Shown: in pieces, positions 55,524 through 63,629 of the stretch
How the letters are laid out: every line of letters begins with the position of its first letter
Numbering within the stretch: the stretch's first letter is position 1
Source: Kutzneria sp. CA-103260
GTDB lineage: Bacteria; Actinomycetota; Actinomycetes; Mycobacteriales; Pseudonocardiaceae
Direction of reading: 5' to 3'
DNA: 64,000 nt
Assembly: GCF_018263855.1 (NCBI RefSeq)
Contig: NZ_CP073318.1
Coordinates: 10,664,001 to 10,728,000 of the forward strand
Translations under genes and position numbers: made by a program
Notes under the pieces: model-generated
Database searches by the model: none
The model's input: the letters and a program-made list of their open reading frames with translations, nothing else
Told to the model about the DNA's origin: nothing

Positions 55524-58010
55524 TCACACCGGCACCGCGCTGTCCACGTTGTCACGCTGTCGGGGGAGTGCCCGTTCTTGCTCGGCGGTCACGACCCCGT
55601 TCCACGCCAGCATGGCGCGTGCCGCGAGCCGCGCGGGCGTGGCCTCCACCGGCAGCCGGGCCAGCAGCTGACCGGCGACGGGGTGCCCGTCGGCGTCGCG
55701 GAGCGGCAGATGGTGCGGGTCCGGCAGCATTTCCTCGAACACCAGCCCGGATTCCGGGTCGTCAGCCAGAAGTTTGTCCAGTGCCCGCACGGCCGACAGG
55801 CAGTCCAGGTCCACCGGTCGCGGCTGGTGGCCGCCCTGCGAGCGGGCGAACACCCAGCGCGGGATGCCGGTGCCGATGCGCAGCGCGGCGACGGCCCGGA
55901 TCCGTTCGCCCGAGGGCAAGTCCGTCGCCGGCAGCTGGTCACGGGCGATGCGCCACTGGGCGCCGGACAGCACCAGCCCACCGGCGAGAACCAGGCGTGG
56001 CAATCGATTGCGATCGGGCAGCGCGGCCAGCGGGTTGCCCAGCGCCACCGGCCCGGCCAGGCGGCGCACCGGGGAGGCGGCGGTCAGCAGGGTCACGAGT
56101 AAGCCCCACGGGGCGAGCGGTGCTCGGGCCGAGTGGTACATCGGCCACAGGGCAAGGCCGTCCGGCCCGTCGGTGTCCTCGGCGACGATCCGGTCGCCGA
56201 CGCGGCGCACGGTGATCCGGTCCAGCGGCAGGTGACGGCCGCCGGCCGGCTGGTAGCCGGACGAGTCGGCGTCGCCGGTCCACATCGGACAGTAGCGGGG
56301 CCGGCGCACCGCGCCCGCCGCCTGCGGGTCCTGCGGCGGCACCAGGATCTCCACCGTCTCGGCCCCGCAGCGCCGGCCGAGCTCGTCCAGAAACGTCCGA
56401 TAGGCGGTCACATGGGGGAGTTCGCCATGGAGATGTCGAAGCGCTTCGACGAACCGGGCGTCCACCACGCCGGCCGGCGCGGCGCCCTCCAGCACCGCAC
56501 CGTGACCGCCGCCGACGCCGATCGGCCGCACCAGACAGTCCACCGGCCAGGCCGAATTGGCCACCGGCGGCGCGCCGATCGCGTCAAGCAGTTGCGGCGT
56601 CAACGTGACCTGGTCCGCGTCGGTGTCCAGCAGCGCGAGCAGCCGGCCGTACGGAGTGTCCACATCGGACGGTGGCGTCGGCCAGCCCGGTCGCTGTGTC
56701 GGCACGCCGCTGTCCCACACGTGCAGCGCCGGGTCGAAGGAGTCCTCGCGCTTGCCCAGGAACTCGGCCAGCACGTCGGTGACCGGCCGCGGCTGCGGGC
56801 CGACCAGCGCCAGAATCGGGTGCTCGGGCGCGGGTCCGGCCGCGCCGGCCAGCACCGCGCCGACCCGACCGGCCTGGGCCAGCAGGTTTTCCAGCCGGGT
56901 GGCGGCTTCGGTCGGCATCGTGCCACCGGCTTTGCGGTACACGTCGACGAAGCCGGGCTTGGGTGGCGCGGCCGCGGTCGGCCCCCAACCGGTCAGCTCA
57001 CTGCTCGGCGGCGCGGACACGACCAGCACGCCGAGTCCGGCCAGGTGCCGCAGGTAGCCGCGCAACACGTCCGGTGCGTCCGGGGCCAGCCGCATCACCA
57101 GTTCGTCGGCCTCCAACGCGCCGACCGACAACGTGCGCCGGATGGCGTCCAACGCCGGCGTGCGGCGGACCTTCACCCGCCGCATGGCCCCGGCGTCCAC
57201 GGCATCCACCACCCAGCAGCACAGGTGGTCGCCCTCGACCCAGTTCAGCCCGGTCAGGGTCACGGTCGAGCCGATCAGGTCGGGCAGCGCGCGATCGCCG
57301 CGCACGGCCGTGACCCGGTTGGCCGCGGACTCGCCCACCGCCGTCCAGGCACCGGCCCGCCGGCCGACGCCGAGCAGCGCCACGTGCCCGAGCCAGTCCC
57401 GGGGCGTCGGCTTGGCCGCGCCGCGGGCCAGCACCCGCAGCAGGTAGTCGGACCGGTGCCGCAAGCGTTTGCTGTCCCACGTCTCGCCGAACGACAGGCG
57501 GCGCTTGATGTCGTCCACCATGCCCGGCGCGGCCTCGGTGACGGCCCGCATCGCGAAGTCCGAGGAGTTCACCAGCCGCCACGGCAGATCGGACAGACGC
57601 TCACGTTCGGCCGCCAGCGCCTGCTCCGCCTCCACCTGGCGGGCCACCATGGCCGTCGACCAGTCGCCGGCGTGCGTGAGGTCGTCGGCCAGCTCCGCGT
57701 TCAGGCCGGCGACCGCCCCGGCCACCCGGTAGCAGTCCTGCTCCGGCACCGGCTCGCCGCGGTGCAGCAGTCGGCGCAGGGCCAGCAGCTCCGCGCGCTC
57801 CTCGGGTTCGAGGTACGGGTGCGGCACCAGCTCCGCGCCCAGCCGGCCGGCCAGCGTGTCGGCGAAACGGGCGTACGAGGACTGCTCACACGTGCGTTCC
57901 CGCAGCAGGGTGAACAGCTCGGGGTTGCCGGCCGCGGTCCACAGCCGGGCCGGCAGGCCGGCGACCCGCAGCAGGCCGCCGGCGCCGATCGTCAAGGCCT
58001 CATCCGGCAC
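55524..58010 (-). CDS. Lantibiotic/thiopeptide dehydratase, glutamylation domain (split LanB)
   Basis: An 828-residue LanB N-terminal-type enzyme, which transfers glutamate from Glu-tRNA to Ser/Thr of a precursor peptide as the first half of dehydration. Family features include LPARLWTAAGNPELFTLLRE, WRLVNSSDFAMRAVTEAAPG and LRHRSDYLLRVLARGAAKPT near the catalytic region, and the long C-terminal fold. The length fits TbtB-like split proteins. GTG 58010 overlaps the stop of the elimination-domain gene by 11 nt, so the two are translated together. No LanC, YcaO, protease or transporter gene lies in the window, and no precursor peptide is evident. Confidence 0.9.
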   Translation of the reverse strand: MPDEALTIGAGGLLRVAGLPARLWTAAGNPELFTLLRERTCEQSSYARFADTLAGRLGAELVPHPYLEPEERAELLALRRLLHRGEPVPEQDCYRVAGAVAGLNAELADDLTHAGDWSTAMVARQVEAEQALAAERERLSDLPWRLVNSSDFAMRAVTEAAPGMVDDIKRRLSFGETWDSKRLRHRSDYLLRVLARGAAKPTPRDWLGHVALLGVGRRAGAWTAVGESAANRVTAVRGDRALPDLIGSTVTLTGLNWVEGDHLCCWVVDAVDAGAMRRVKVRRTPALDAIRRTLSVGALEADELVMRLAPDAPDVLRGYLRHLAGLGVLVVSAPPSSELTGWGPTAAAPPKPGFVDVYRKAGGTMPTEAATRLENLLAQAGRVGAVLAGAAGPAPEHPILALVGPQPRPVTDVLAEFLGKREDSFDPALHVWDSGVPTQRPGWPTPPSDVDTPYGRLLALLDTDADQVTLTPQLLDAIGAPPVANSAWPVDCLVRPIGVGGGHGAVLEGAAPAGVVDARFVEALRHLHGELPHVTAYRTFLDELGRRCGAETVEILVPPQDPQAAGAVRRPRYCPMWTGDADSSGYQPAGGRHLPLDRITVRRVGDRIVAEDTDGPDGLALWPMYHSARAPLAPWGLLVTLLTAASPVRRLAGPVALGNPLAALPDRNRLPRLVLAGGLVLSGAQWRIARDQLPATDLPSGERIRAVAALRIGTGIPRWVFARSQGGHQPRPVDLDCLSAVRALDKLLADDPESGLVFEEMLPDPHHLPLRDADGHPVAGQLLARLPVEATPARLAARAMLAWNGVVTAEQERALPRQRDNVDSAVPV

Positions 58011-58923
58011 GGCGACCGACCAGGGTGTCCAGGATCCGCGCCTGCTGCGCCGACCCGAGCAGCGCTCGGTTCCAGTGCTGGACCACGTGGTACGCGGCCG
58101 CCTCGCGGGGCCCGACCCGGGCCTGGTCGGTGGTGAAGTACTCGGCGCGCCACCGCTCCAGCACTGGCGTGACCCGCGCCCGGTGCAGCGCCAGCAGCTC
58201 CCGCGTCGGCTCCGGCAGCCGGGCCAGCAGCTCCTCGTCGCCGGCCCACCAGCCGGCCAGCTCGTCCGAGGCCGGTCCCGGCTCGCCGCCGGCGATGTCC
58301 CGCACCCGGGCCCACACGTCGCGGTCCTCCCAGTCCGAGACCTGGAGCCCGTCGAAGACATCGCGCAGCATGCGCAGCGAGACGATCCAGGCCGGCGTCT
58401 GATCACGGATATCGCTGTGGTGGCGCAGCCAGATCACCGAGTCGACGGTGAACAGCTCGTAGGCGTGGCGCATCGAGTCCGGGCCGCCGAACAGGTGCGC
58501 CTCCGGCTCGTACACGCCGGGCACCGCCTCGGCCACCAGCCCGCGCCGCCGCCAGCGCGCGGCCAGCCGGCGCACCTCGGCCCGCACCTGGGTGGCCCGG
58601 CCCGGCGCGGCGGCGAACCGCACCCGCATGCCCGGCGTCCCGTGCGTGAACAGGAAGTCGGTGATCTCGCCGTCGGCGAGCAGCTGCTCCACGGCGTCCC
58701 GCAGCGCGGGATACAGGCCGGCGGCGATGCCGGCCAGGCCCACCTGGGTCCAGCGCGGCGCGCCGGCGGTGCGCAGCGCGTCCAGCCCGCCGGCCAGGAA
58801 GGTCAGCCGGGCCGCGACCAGCTCCTCGTCCCCGGCGGGATCGAGGCAGTCGGCGACGAACTCGGCCAGCGGCACGCGCCGGCCGGCCACCGATACCATG
58901 GGTTCGATCGACCCCACCCGCAC
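58000..58923 (-). CDS. Thiopeptide-type dehydratase elimination domain (SpaB C-terminal-like, TbtC type)
   Basis: A 307-residue protein of the family that removes glutamate from glutamylated Ser/Thr to give dehydroamino acids. Hallmarks are FLFTHGTPGMRVRFAAAPGR, VYEPEAHLFGGPDSMRHAYE, LFTVDSVIWLRHH and YHVVQHWNRALLG. The start is GTG 58923 or GTG 58917; both lie just after AAAGGTGAT, and a hairpin covers this site. In full-length LanB this domain is C-terminal, but here it is a separate gene placed before the glutamylation gene. It follows the 13-residue-repeat gene by 161 bp. Confidence 0.88.
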   Translation of the reverse strand: MRVGSIEPMVSVAGRRVPLAEFVADCLDPAGDEELVAARLTFLAGGLDALRTAGAPRWTQVGLAGIAAGLYPALRDAVEQLLADGEITDFLFTHGTPGMRVRFAAAPGRATQVRAEVRRLAARWRRRGLVAEAVPGVYEPEAHLFGGPDSMRHAYELFTVDSVIWLRHHSDIRDQTPAWIVSLRMLRDVFDGLQVSDWEDRDVWARVRDIAGGEPGPASDELAGWWAGDEELLARLPEPTRELLALHRARVTPVLERWRAEYFTTDQARVGPREAAAYHVVQHWNRALLGSAQQARILDTLVGRRAG

Positions 58924-58964
58924 ATCACCTTTCTCGTCACCCCGTGATGACGGTAAGTGATGTG
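58921..58964 (-). promoter_or_regulatory. Nested hairpin covering the start of the elimination-domain gene
   Basis: CACATCAC pairs with GTGATGTG (58957-58964 with 58921-58928), and inside it CGTCA pairs with TGACG. On the minus strand the 3' arm GTGATGTG contains the GTG start at 58923 and part of the SD AAAGGTG, so folding would hide the initiation site. Confidence 0.5.
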
Positions 58965-59084
58965 CGCTGGAAGGGGTCGTTCCGTCAGTCGAAAGAGTTG
59001 CCGGGGACCCACTCGCAGGGTGACCCGTGATCGGTCGTGCTTCGGTTCTCGCAGTGCTGTTTGCTCCCGGGTTGCCGCTCCGGG

Positions 59085-59819
59085 CTACTGCTCCGGCTCC
59101 CGTCGACGCCGCCGCTGGTCCCGCAGCCTCGCGGCCTGCTCGACGGTCACCCCGTTGGCCCGGTGCCCGGCGGCCTCGTCCGGCCCCAGCCCCGCGCCCA
59201 GCCAGTCGGCGACCTCCTCGAACGGGATGCCGACCCGCCACCACTCCCGCAGCTCGGTCACCGGCCGGCGGCCGGCCCGGGCCAGCTCGCCGCCCTCGGC
59301 CGCGCTCAGCCCCAGCTCCCGCCAGCCCATCGCGTCGGCCGCGTCCACCCCCTGCCGGGCCCATTCCAGCGCCTGCTCGTCCAGCCACTGCCGCAGCAGG
59401 TACGAACTGAGCACCGGCCCGGCCACGCCGGCCTCGCGGAACCGCCGCACCACCTCGAGGTCGGCCGGGTTGTCGGTGCCGTGGGTGCGCTGCGACCACG
59501 CCTGCTCCGGGCTGACGCCGCGGGCCCTGAACTCGGCGGCGGCCCGCAGGCCAACCCCGAACTCGTGCCAGCGCACCGCGTCGGCCGGGCTGATGCCGAC
59601 GTCCCGCCAGCCCGCGACCGTGCCCGGCGTGACGCCGGCGATGGCCCACTGCGCCGCGGTCAAACCCGTGGTCACCCCGGCCGAGATCCAGGCCCGCGCG
59701 GTCGCGACCGTGAACCCCCAGCGGCGCCAGACGGCCGCCTCCCCCCGGGCGAATCCCGCGTTCACCCAGGCGTTGAGGTCTTCCGGTCGAGGCTCCACAG
59801 CGGTCCCATCATCCCCCAC
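59085..59819 (-). CDS. Protein built of about 13-residue Trp/Gly/Ala repeats, unknown function
   Basis: A 244-residue protein made almost wholly of short repeats with the pattern A-x-x-W-x-x-x-G-hydrophobic-(S/T)-P-x-x-A. Examples are RAWISAGVTTGLTA, AQWAIAGVTPGTV, AGWRDVGISPADA, MGWRELGLSAAEG and ADWLGAGLGPDEA. About 13 units can be counted, with one irregular stretch near 115-150. It should form a regular helical solenoid suited to protein or peptide binding. There is no signal peptide and the tail is Arg-rich. GTG 59819 is 6 bp after the DUF3558 gene, so it belongs to the PPOX-DUF3558 operon, upstream of the split LanB genes. I do not recognise a named family. Confidence 0.78.
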   Translation of the reverse strand: MGDDGTAVEPRPEDLNAWVNAGFARGEAAVWRRWGFTVATARAWISAGVTTGLTAAQWAIAGVTPGTVAGWRDVGISPADAVRWHEFGVGLRAAAEFRARGVSPEQAWSQRTHGTDNPADLEVVRRFREAGVAGPVLSSYLLRQWLDEQALEWARQGVDAADAMGWRELGLSAAEGGELARAGRRPVTELREWWRVGIPFEEVADWLGAGLGPDEAAGHRANGVTVEQAARLRDQRRRRREPEQ

Positions 59820-59825
59820 ACGCGG

Positions 59826-60290
59826 TCACGGGCTCAGCCGTTTGATCGAGGCGATGGCCGTTGTCGCAACACTTTCAGCCAAATGGCAGTCGTTCTCACC
59901 GCGTGCGTTGGCCATGATCTGCTGACTCGGCGCGACAACCACCCGAACGGTGCAGTAGACCCCGGTGTGTTGCTCCTGCGCCGGATAGCCGGCGATCTTC
60001 ATCCCGGTGCTCTTGGGCGCGGCCTGACCGGTCTGCAACGCGAAGACGATGTCCGGCACGGACCGGTCCTTCGGTGTCAGCACGCAGCCGGCGTTGGTCG
60101 ACTGGTCGCTGGTCGCCTGGGCGACGCCGAGGTCGGCCAGCTGGTCGGCGTCGAACAGCGAGCAGGCTTTGTCCAGGTAGGGCGTCAGATTCAGGTCGTC
60201 CAGCCGGACCGGCGCCGGGTTCGGGTCCGGCGTGGACGAACAGCCGGCCAGCGCGAGGGCGGCCAGCCCGAACACCAGCAGCCTGCTCAC
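59826..60290 (-). CDS. DUF3558-family lipoprotein
   Basis: A 154-residue lipoprotein. The signal MSRLLVFGLAALALAGC has lipobox LAGC at about 14-17, then a short Pro-rich linker. The DUF3558 domain carries LDDLNLTPYLDKACSLFDAD and GCVLTPKDRSVPD, with a Cys pair likely disulfide-bonded. It is common in Pseudonocardiaceae, with no known activity. GTG 60290 overlaps the PPOX stop by 4 nt. Confidence 0.88.
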   Translation of the reverse strand: MSRLLVFGLAALALAGCSSTPDPNPAPVRLDDLNLTPYLDKACSLFDADQLADLGVAQATSDQSTNAGCVLTPKDRSVPDIVFALQTGQAAPKSTGMKIAGYPAQEQHTGVYCTVRVVVAPSQQIMANARGENDCHLAESVATTAIASIKRLSP

Positions 60291-60769
60291 TCCCGCCACA
60301 CCGCCGCCTTCTTGCCGGTCGCCAGTTGCTCGCCGGTCAGCACGCGCACTCGCCACGGATCCAGACGTAGCACGGAGAAGGCCGGCGACGAAGGGCCATC
60401 CCAGCCCGGAACGCCGATGCCGGCCGGGTCGTAGCCGAGCGGCTCGGGAGCGTCGGCGAACAGCCGCCACACCCGCTCCTTGACCGCCGGGTCCTGCTCC
60501 CAGCTCGCCCGGCATTCGGCCAGACAGGTGTCGTGGGACTGCGCCCAGTAGTTGCAGGCCGTGAACGCGCTGTGCTCCAGGTGAGCCTTCTTCGGGCCGG
60601 TTCGCATGGTGGCGATCCAGCCGGTCAGGCGGGTGCCGTCCCACTCCCAGAACGGGTGCAGCACCCGTGAGCGGGGCCGGTTGTCGCCGTCCACCGTAGA
60701 CACGGTGCACCACACGATCCGGTGAGCCATATCCACGAATGTCGGGGCGATCTCACTGAGCGCGATCAT
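60287..60769 (-). CDS. PPOX-class flavin-binding protein (pyridoxamine 5'-phosphate oxidase-like fold)
   Basis: A 160-residue split-barrel protein with MAHRIVWCTVSTVDGDNRPR followed by SRVLHPFWEWDGT, FTACNYWAQSHDTCLAECRA and a C-terminal LRLDPWRVRVLTGE strand. Members bind FMN, F420 or heme and reduce small molecules. No PNPOx-specific C-terminal signature is seen, so vitamin B6 synthesis is unlikely. ATG 60769 is clear but lacks a good ribosome binding site and may be near-leaderless. It heads a minus-strand series running through DUF3558 and the repeat protein toward the LanB genes. Confidence 0.85.
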   Translation of the reverse strand: MIALSEIAPTFVDMAHRIVWCTVSTVDGDNRPRSRVLHPFWEWDGTRLTGWIATMRTGPKKAHLEHSAFTACNYWAQSHDTCLAECRASWEQDPAVKERVWRLFADAPEPLGYDPAGIGVPGWDGPSSPAFSVLRLDPWRVRVLTGEQLATGKKAAVWRE

Positions 60770-60897
60770 GCGGTCGAGTATCGCAGCTCACTTCGCGGTC
60801 CGTGCCCAGCCGATCGGCCGCCCGTGTGTCGAGGATGACAACGGATCGGGTTATTCCGACGTGACGTGAAGCACCCGGCCCAATAGAGTCGGTTGCC

Positions 60898-62283
60898 GTG
60901 GGCAACCAAGCAGGTGGGACGGCCGTTTCCAGTGAGCACGACGCCGAGGTGGCGGCGCTGAGGGCGCAGTACGCCGCCCTACCCCCCGGCACCCCGGTCC
61001 GGCTGGCCAAGCCGACCTCCAACCTGTTCCGGTTCCGCGACGCCAACGCGCATCCCGGCCTGGACGTGAGCCGGTTCAACCGGGTGCTCAGCGTGGACCC
61101 GGCCACCCGCACCGCGCAGGTCGGCGGCATGACCACCTACGAGGACCTGGCCGACGCGACCCTGCGGCACGGCCTGATGCCGCACGTGGTGCCCCAGCTC
61201 AAGACCATCACGCTCGGCGGCGCGGTGTCCGGCCTCGGCATCGAGTCCTCCTCGTTCCGCAACGGCCTGCCGCACGAGTCGGTGCGCGAGATGGAGATCC
61301 TCACCGGCGACGGCCAGGTGGTCACCGCCCGGGCCGACAACGAGCACGCGGCCCTGTTCGCCGGCTTCCCCAACTCCTACGGCACGCTCGGCTACTCGCT
61401 GCGCCTGGAGATCGACCTGCAGCCGGTCAAGCCGTTCGTGAAGCTGCGGCACGTGCGCTTCGGGACCTCCCACGACTGCGCCGCCGCCATCGCCCAGATC
61501 TGCACCGACCGGTCGTACCGGGACGAGCCTGTCGACTTCATCGACGGCACGGTGTTCAGTCGCGGCGCGATGTTCCTGACCCTGGGCCAGTTCGTCGACT
61601 CGGCCCCGCACACCAGCGACTACACCGGCCAGCAGATCTACTACAAGTCCATCCCGTTCAAGCAGGTCGACTACCTGACCGTGCGGGACTACCTGTGGCG
61701 CTGGGACACCGACTGGTTCTGGTGCTCGGCGGCGCTGGGCGTGCAGGACCCGTGGGTGCGCCGGCTGGTGCCGCGCAAGTACCTGCGCTCCGACGTCTAC
61801 CGCAAGATCGTCGCACTCGACCGCCGCTACGGCCTGAGCCGCCGGGTCGAGACGCTGCTGACCGGTTATCCGAGCGAGCCGGTGATCCAGGACATCGAGG
61901 TGCCGGTGGACCGGCTGCCCGAGTTCCTGGACTTCTTCGACAAGGAGATCGGCATCAGCCCGGTGTGGCTGTGCCCGCTCCAGGTCACCGACGACCGGCC
62001 GTGGCCGCTGTACCCGCTGGACCCCAAGACGCTCTACGTCAACGTCGGCTTCTGGGCGGGCGTGCGGCTCGGGTTCGGCGAGGAGGAGGGCGTCTACAAC
62101 CGCCGCATCGAGCGGGTGGTCGCCGAGCTGGGCGGGCACAAGTCGCTGTACTCCACCTCGTTCTACTCGCCGGAGGAGTTCTGGCGGTTCTACAACGGGG
62201 ACTCGTACCAGCGGCTCAAGCGGGACTACGACCCCGCCGGCCGCCTGCCCGACCTGTACGACAAGTGTGTCCGAGGGCGCTAG
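60898..62283 (+). CDS. FAD-binding oxidoreductase, probable reductase of 10-methyl fatty acid synthesis (TmsA/BfaA-like)
   Basis: A 461-residue flavoprotein with an N-terminal FAD_binding_4 (PCMH) domain at about 35-180 (LKTITLGGAVSGLGIESSSF, GFPNSYGTLGYSLRLEI). The C-terminal part resembles DHCR24-like reductases (VPVDRLPEFLDFFDKEIG, LYVNVGFWAGVRLGFG). It is followed 34 bp later by a Cfa-type methyltransferase. In mycobacteria and other actinobacteria this gene pair makes tuberculostearic-type acids: the methyltransferase adds a methylene at C10 and the flavoprotein reduces it. GTG 60898 has no strong ribosome binding site. Confidence 0.88.
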   Translation: MGNQAGGTAVSSEHDAEVAALRAQYAALPPGTPVRLAKPTSNLFRFRDANAHPGLDVSRFNRVLSVDPATRTAQVGGMTTYEDLADATLRHGLMPHVVPQLKTITLGGAVSGLGIESSSFRNGLPHESVREMEILTGDGQVVTARADNEHAALFAGFPNSYGTLGYSLRLEIDLQPVKPFVKLRHVRFGTSHDCAAAIAQICTDRSYRDEPVDFIDGTVFSRGAMFLTLGQFVDSAPHTSDYTGQQIYYKSIPFKQVDYLTVRDYLWRWDTDWFWCSAALGVQDPWVRRLVPRKYLRSDVYRKIVALDRRYGLSRRVETLLTGYPSEPVIQDIEVPVDRLPEFLDFFDKEIGISPVWLCPLQVTDDRPWPLYPLDPKTLYVNVGFWAGVRLGFGEEEGVYNRRIERVVAELGGHKSLYSTSFYSPEEFWRFYNGDSYQRLKRDYDPAGRLPDLYDKCVRGR

Positions 62284-62317
62284 CACCCGCGGGGGTAACG
62301 AAGAGAGGGGGCCGCGA

Positions 62318-63562
62318 ATGCGGCTAGCGGAGCTGTTCAGCCGGACGCTCAAGGCGGACGACCGAATCGAGTTCGTCGCCTACGACGGCAGCCGGAGCGG
62401 TCCGGCCGACGCCGAGGTCCGCATCGAGATCCGATCCCCGTTCGCGCTGTCCTACCTGGCGTCGGCGCCCGGTGAGCTCGGGCTGGCCCGGGCCTATGTG
62501 ACCGGGCACCTGGAGGTGGTCGGCGACCTGCACCGCACCTTCCACCTGCTCGGCGACATCGAGTTGGGCCACTTGGACAACCCGACCAAGCTGGAGCTGC
62601 TCGGGCTGCTGGCCAAGCACCGGTTCTGGTGGCCGGTCAGCCCGCCGCCGCAGGAGGCCCGGCCCAAGGGCTGGCGGCACTCCAAGAGCCGGGACGCGCA
62701 GGCCATCTCGCACCACTACGACGTGTCCAACCGGTTCTACGAGTGGGTGCTCGGGCCGTCCATGGCCTACACCTGCGCGGTGTACCCGACCGCCGACGCG
62801 TCGCTGGAGACCGCCCAGTTCACCAAGCACGACCTGGTCGCCCGCAAGCTCGGGCTGACCGAGGGCATGCGGCTGCTCGACGTCGGCTGCGGCTGGGGCG
62901 GCATGGTCATGCACGCCGCCGAGCACTACGGCGTCAAGGCGCTGGGCGTCACCCTGTCCCGCTCGCAGGCCGAGTGGGCGCAGAAGGCCATCGTCGAGCG
63001 GGGCCTGCAGGACCTGGCCGAGGTCCGGTTCATGGACTACCGCGACGTGCCCGAGAGCGGGTTCGACGCGGTCAGCTCCATCGGCCTGACCGAGCACATC
63101 GGCGGGGCCAACCTGCCGTCGTACTTCTCGTCGCTGTACTCGAAGCTGCGCGACGGCGGCCGGCTGCTCAACCACTGCATCACCCGGCCCAGCGACAAGT
63201 TCCCGTTCAAGGCCGGCGGTTTCATCACCCGCTACATCTTCCCCGACGGGGAGCTGGAGGGGCCGGGCTACCTGATGTCCCGGATGAACGACGCCGGCTT
63301 CGAGATCCGGCACTCCGAGAACATCCGGGAGCACTACGCCAAGACCCTCGGCGGCTGGTGCGCCAACCTGGACGAGCACTGGGACGAGGCCGTCGAGGAG
63401 GTGGGTCTGCCCAAGGCCCGCATCTGGCGCCTCTACCTGGCCGCCTGCCAGTGGGGCTTCGACGTCAACAACATCCAGCTGCACCAGATCCTCGGTGTGA
63501 AGCTGGACGGCACCACCTCGCACATGCCCCTGCGCCCCTCCTTCGAGCCGCCGCAGGCCTAG
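62318..63562 (+). CDS. Cyclopropane-fatty-acyl-phospholipid synthase family methyltransferase (TmsB/BfaB-like)
   Basis: A 414-residue SAM-dependent enzyme acting on unsaturated acyl chains of phospholipids. The N-terminal lipid-binding region precedes AISHHYDVSNRFYEWVLGPS and MAYTCAVYPT, the SAM motif LLDVGCGWGGM is at about 185-195, and the C-terminal GGWCANLDEHWDEAVEE is typical of Cfa. Together with the FAD enzyme upstream it probably forms 10-methylene and then 10-methyl fatty acids rather than cyclopropanes. ATG 62318 follows GAGAGGGGG. Confidence 0.92.
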   Translation: MRLAELFSRTLKADDRIEFVAYDGSRSGPADAEVRIEIRSPFALSYLASAPGELGLARAYVTGHLEVVGDLHRTFHLLGDIELGHLDNPTKLELLGLLAKHRFWWPVSPPPQEARPKGWRHSKSRDAQAISHHYDVSNRFYEWVLGPSMAYTCAVYPTADASLETAQFTKHDLVARKLGLTEGMRLLDVGCGWGGMVMHAAEHYGVKALGVTLSRSQAEWAQKAIVERGLQDLAEVRFMDYRDVPESGFDAVSSIGLTEHIGGANLPSYFSSLYSKLRDGGRLLNHCITRPSDKFPFKAGGFITRYIFPDGELEGPGYLMSRMNDAGFEIRHSENIREHYAKTLGGWCANLDEHWDEAVEEVGLPKARIWRLYLAACQWGFDVNNIQLHQILGVKLDGTTSHMPLRPSFEPPQA

Positions 63563-63571
63563 CCCCCTTTT

Positions 63572-63626
63572 CGCCACATGTGCTCCACAGTCGCGTTCTG
63601 AAGTCGAATGTGGAGCACATGTGGCG
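63572..63626. repeat. CCACATGTGG-type palindromic repeat, copy 3 (terminator-like)
   Basis: Perfect 18-bp arms CGCCACATGTGCTCCACA (63572-63589) and TGTGGAGCACATGTGGCG (63609-63626), flanked by TTTT on both sides (63568-63571 and 63627-63630). The inner CTGAAGTCGAATG is shared with copy 2. It separates convergent genes. Confidence 0.85.
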
Positions 63627-63629
63627 TTT

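Noticed and set aside
55471-55671. Plus-strand 66-codon Ser/Thr/Cys-rich frame next to LanB, considered as a RiPP precursor
   Set aside because: The GTG abuts the SD with no spacing, two thirds of it is antisense to LanB, and Ser/Cys richness is expected for that antisense frame.
58944-59030. Plus-strand 28-codon frame starting GTG-ATG in the same gap
   Set aside because: No ribosome binding site, and it runs against the direction of all neighbours; too short to support.
58985-59084. Minus-strand frame ending HGSPCEWVPGNSFD in the gap before the elimination-domain gene, considered as a precursor peptide
   Set aside because: No ATG, GTG or TTG start exists in that frame before an upstream stop, so it cannot be supported as a gene.
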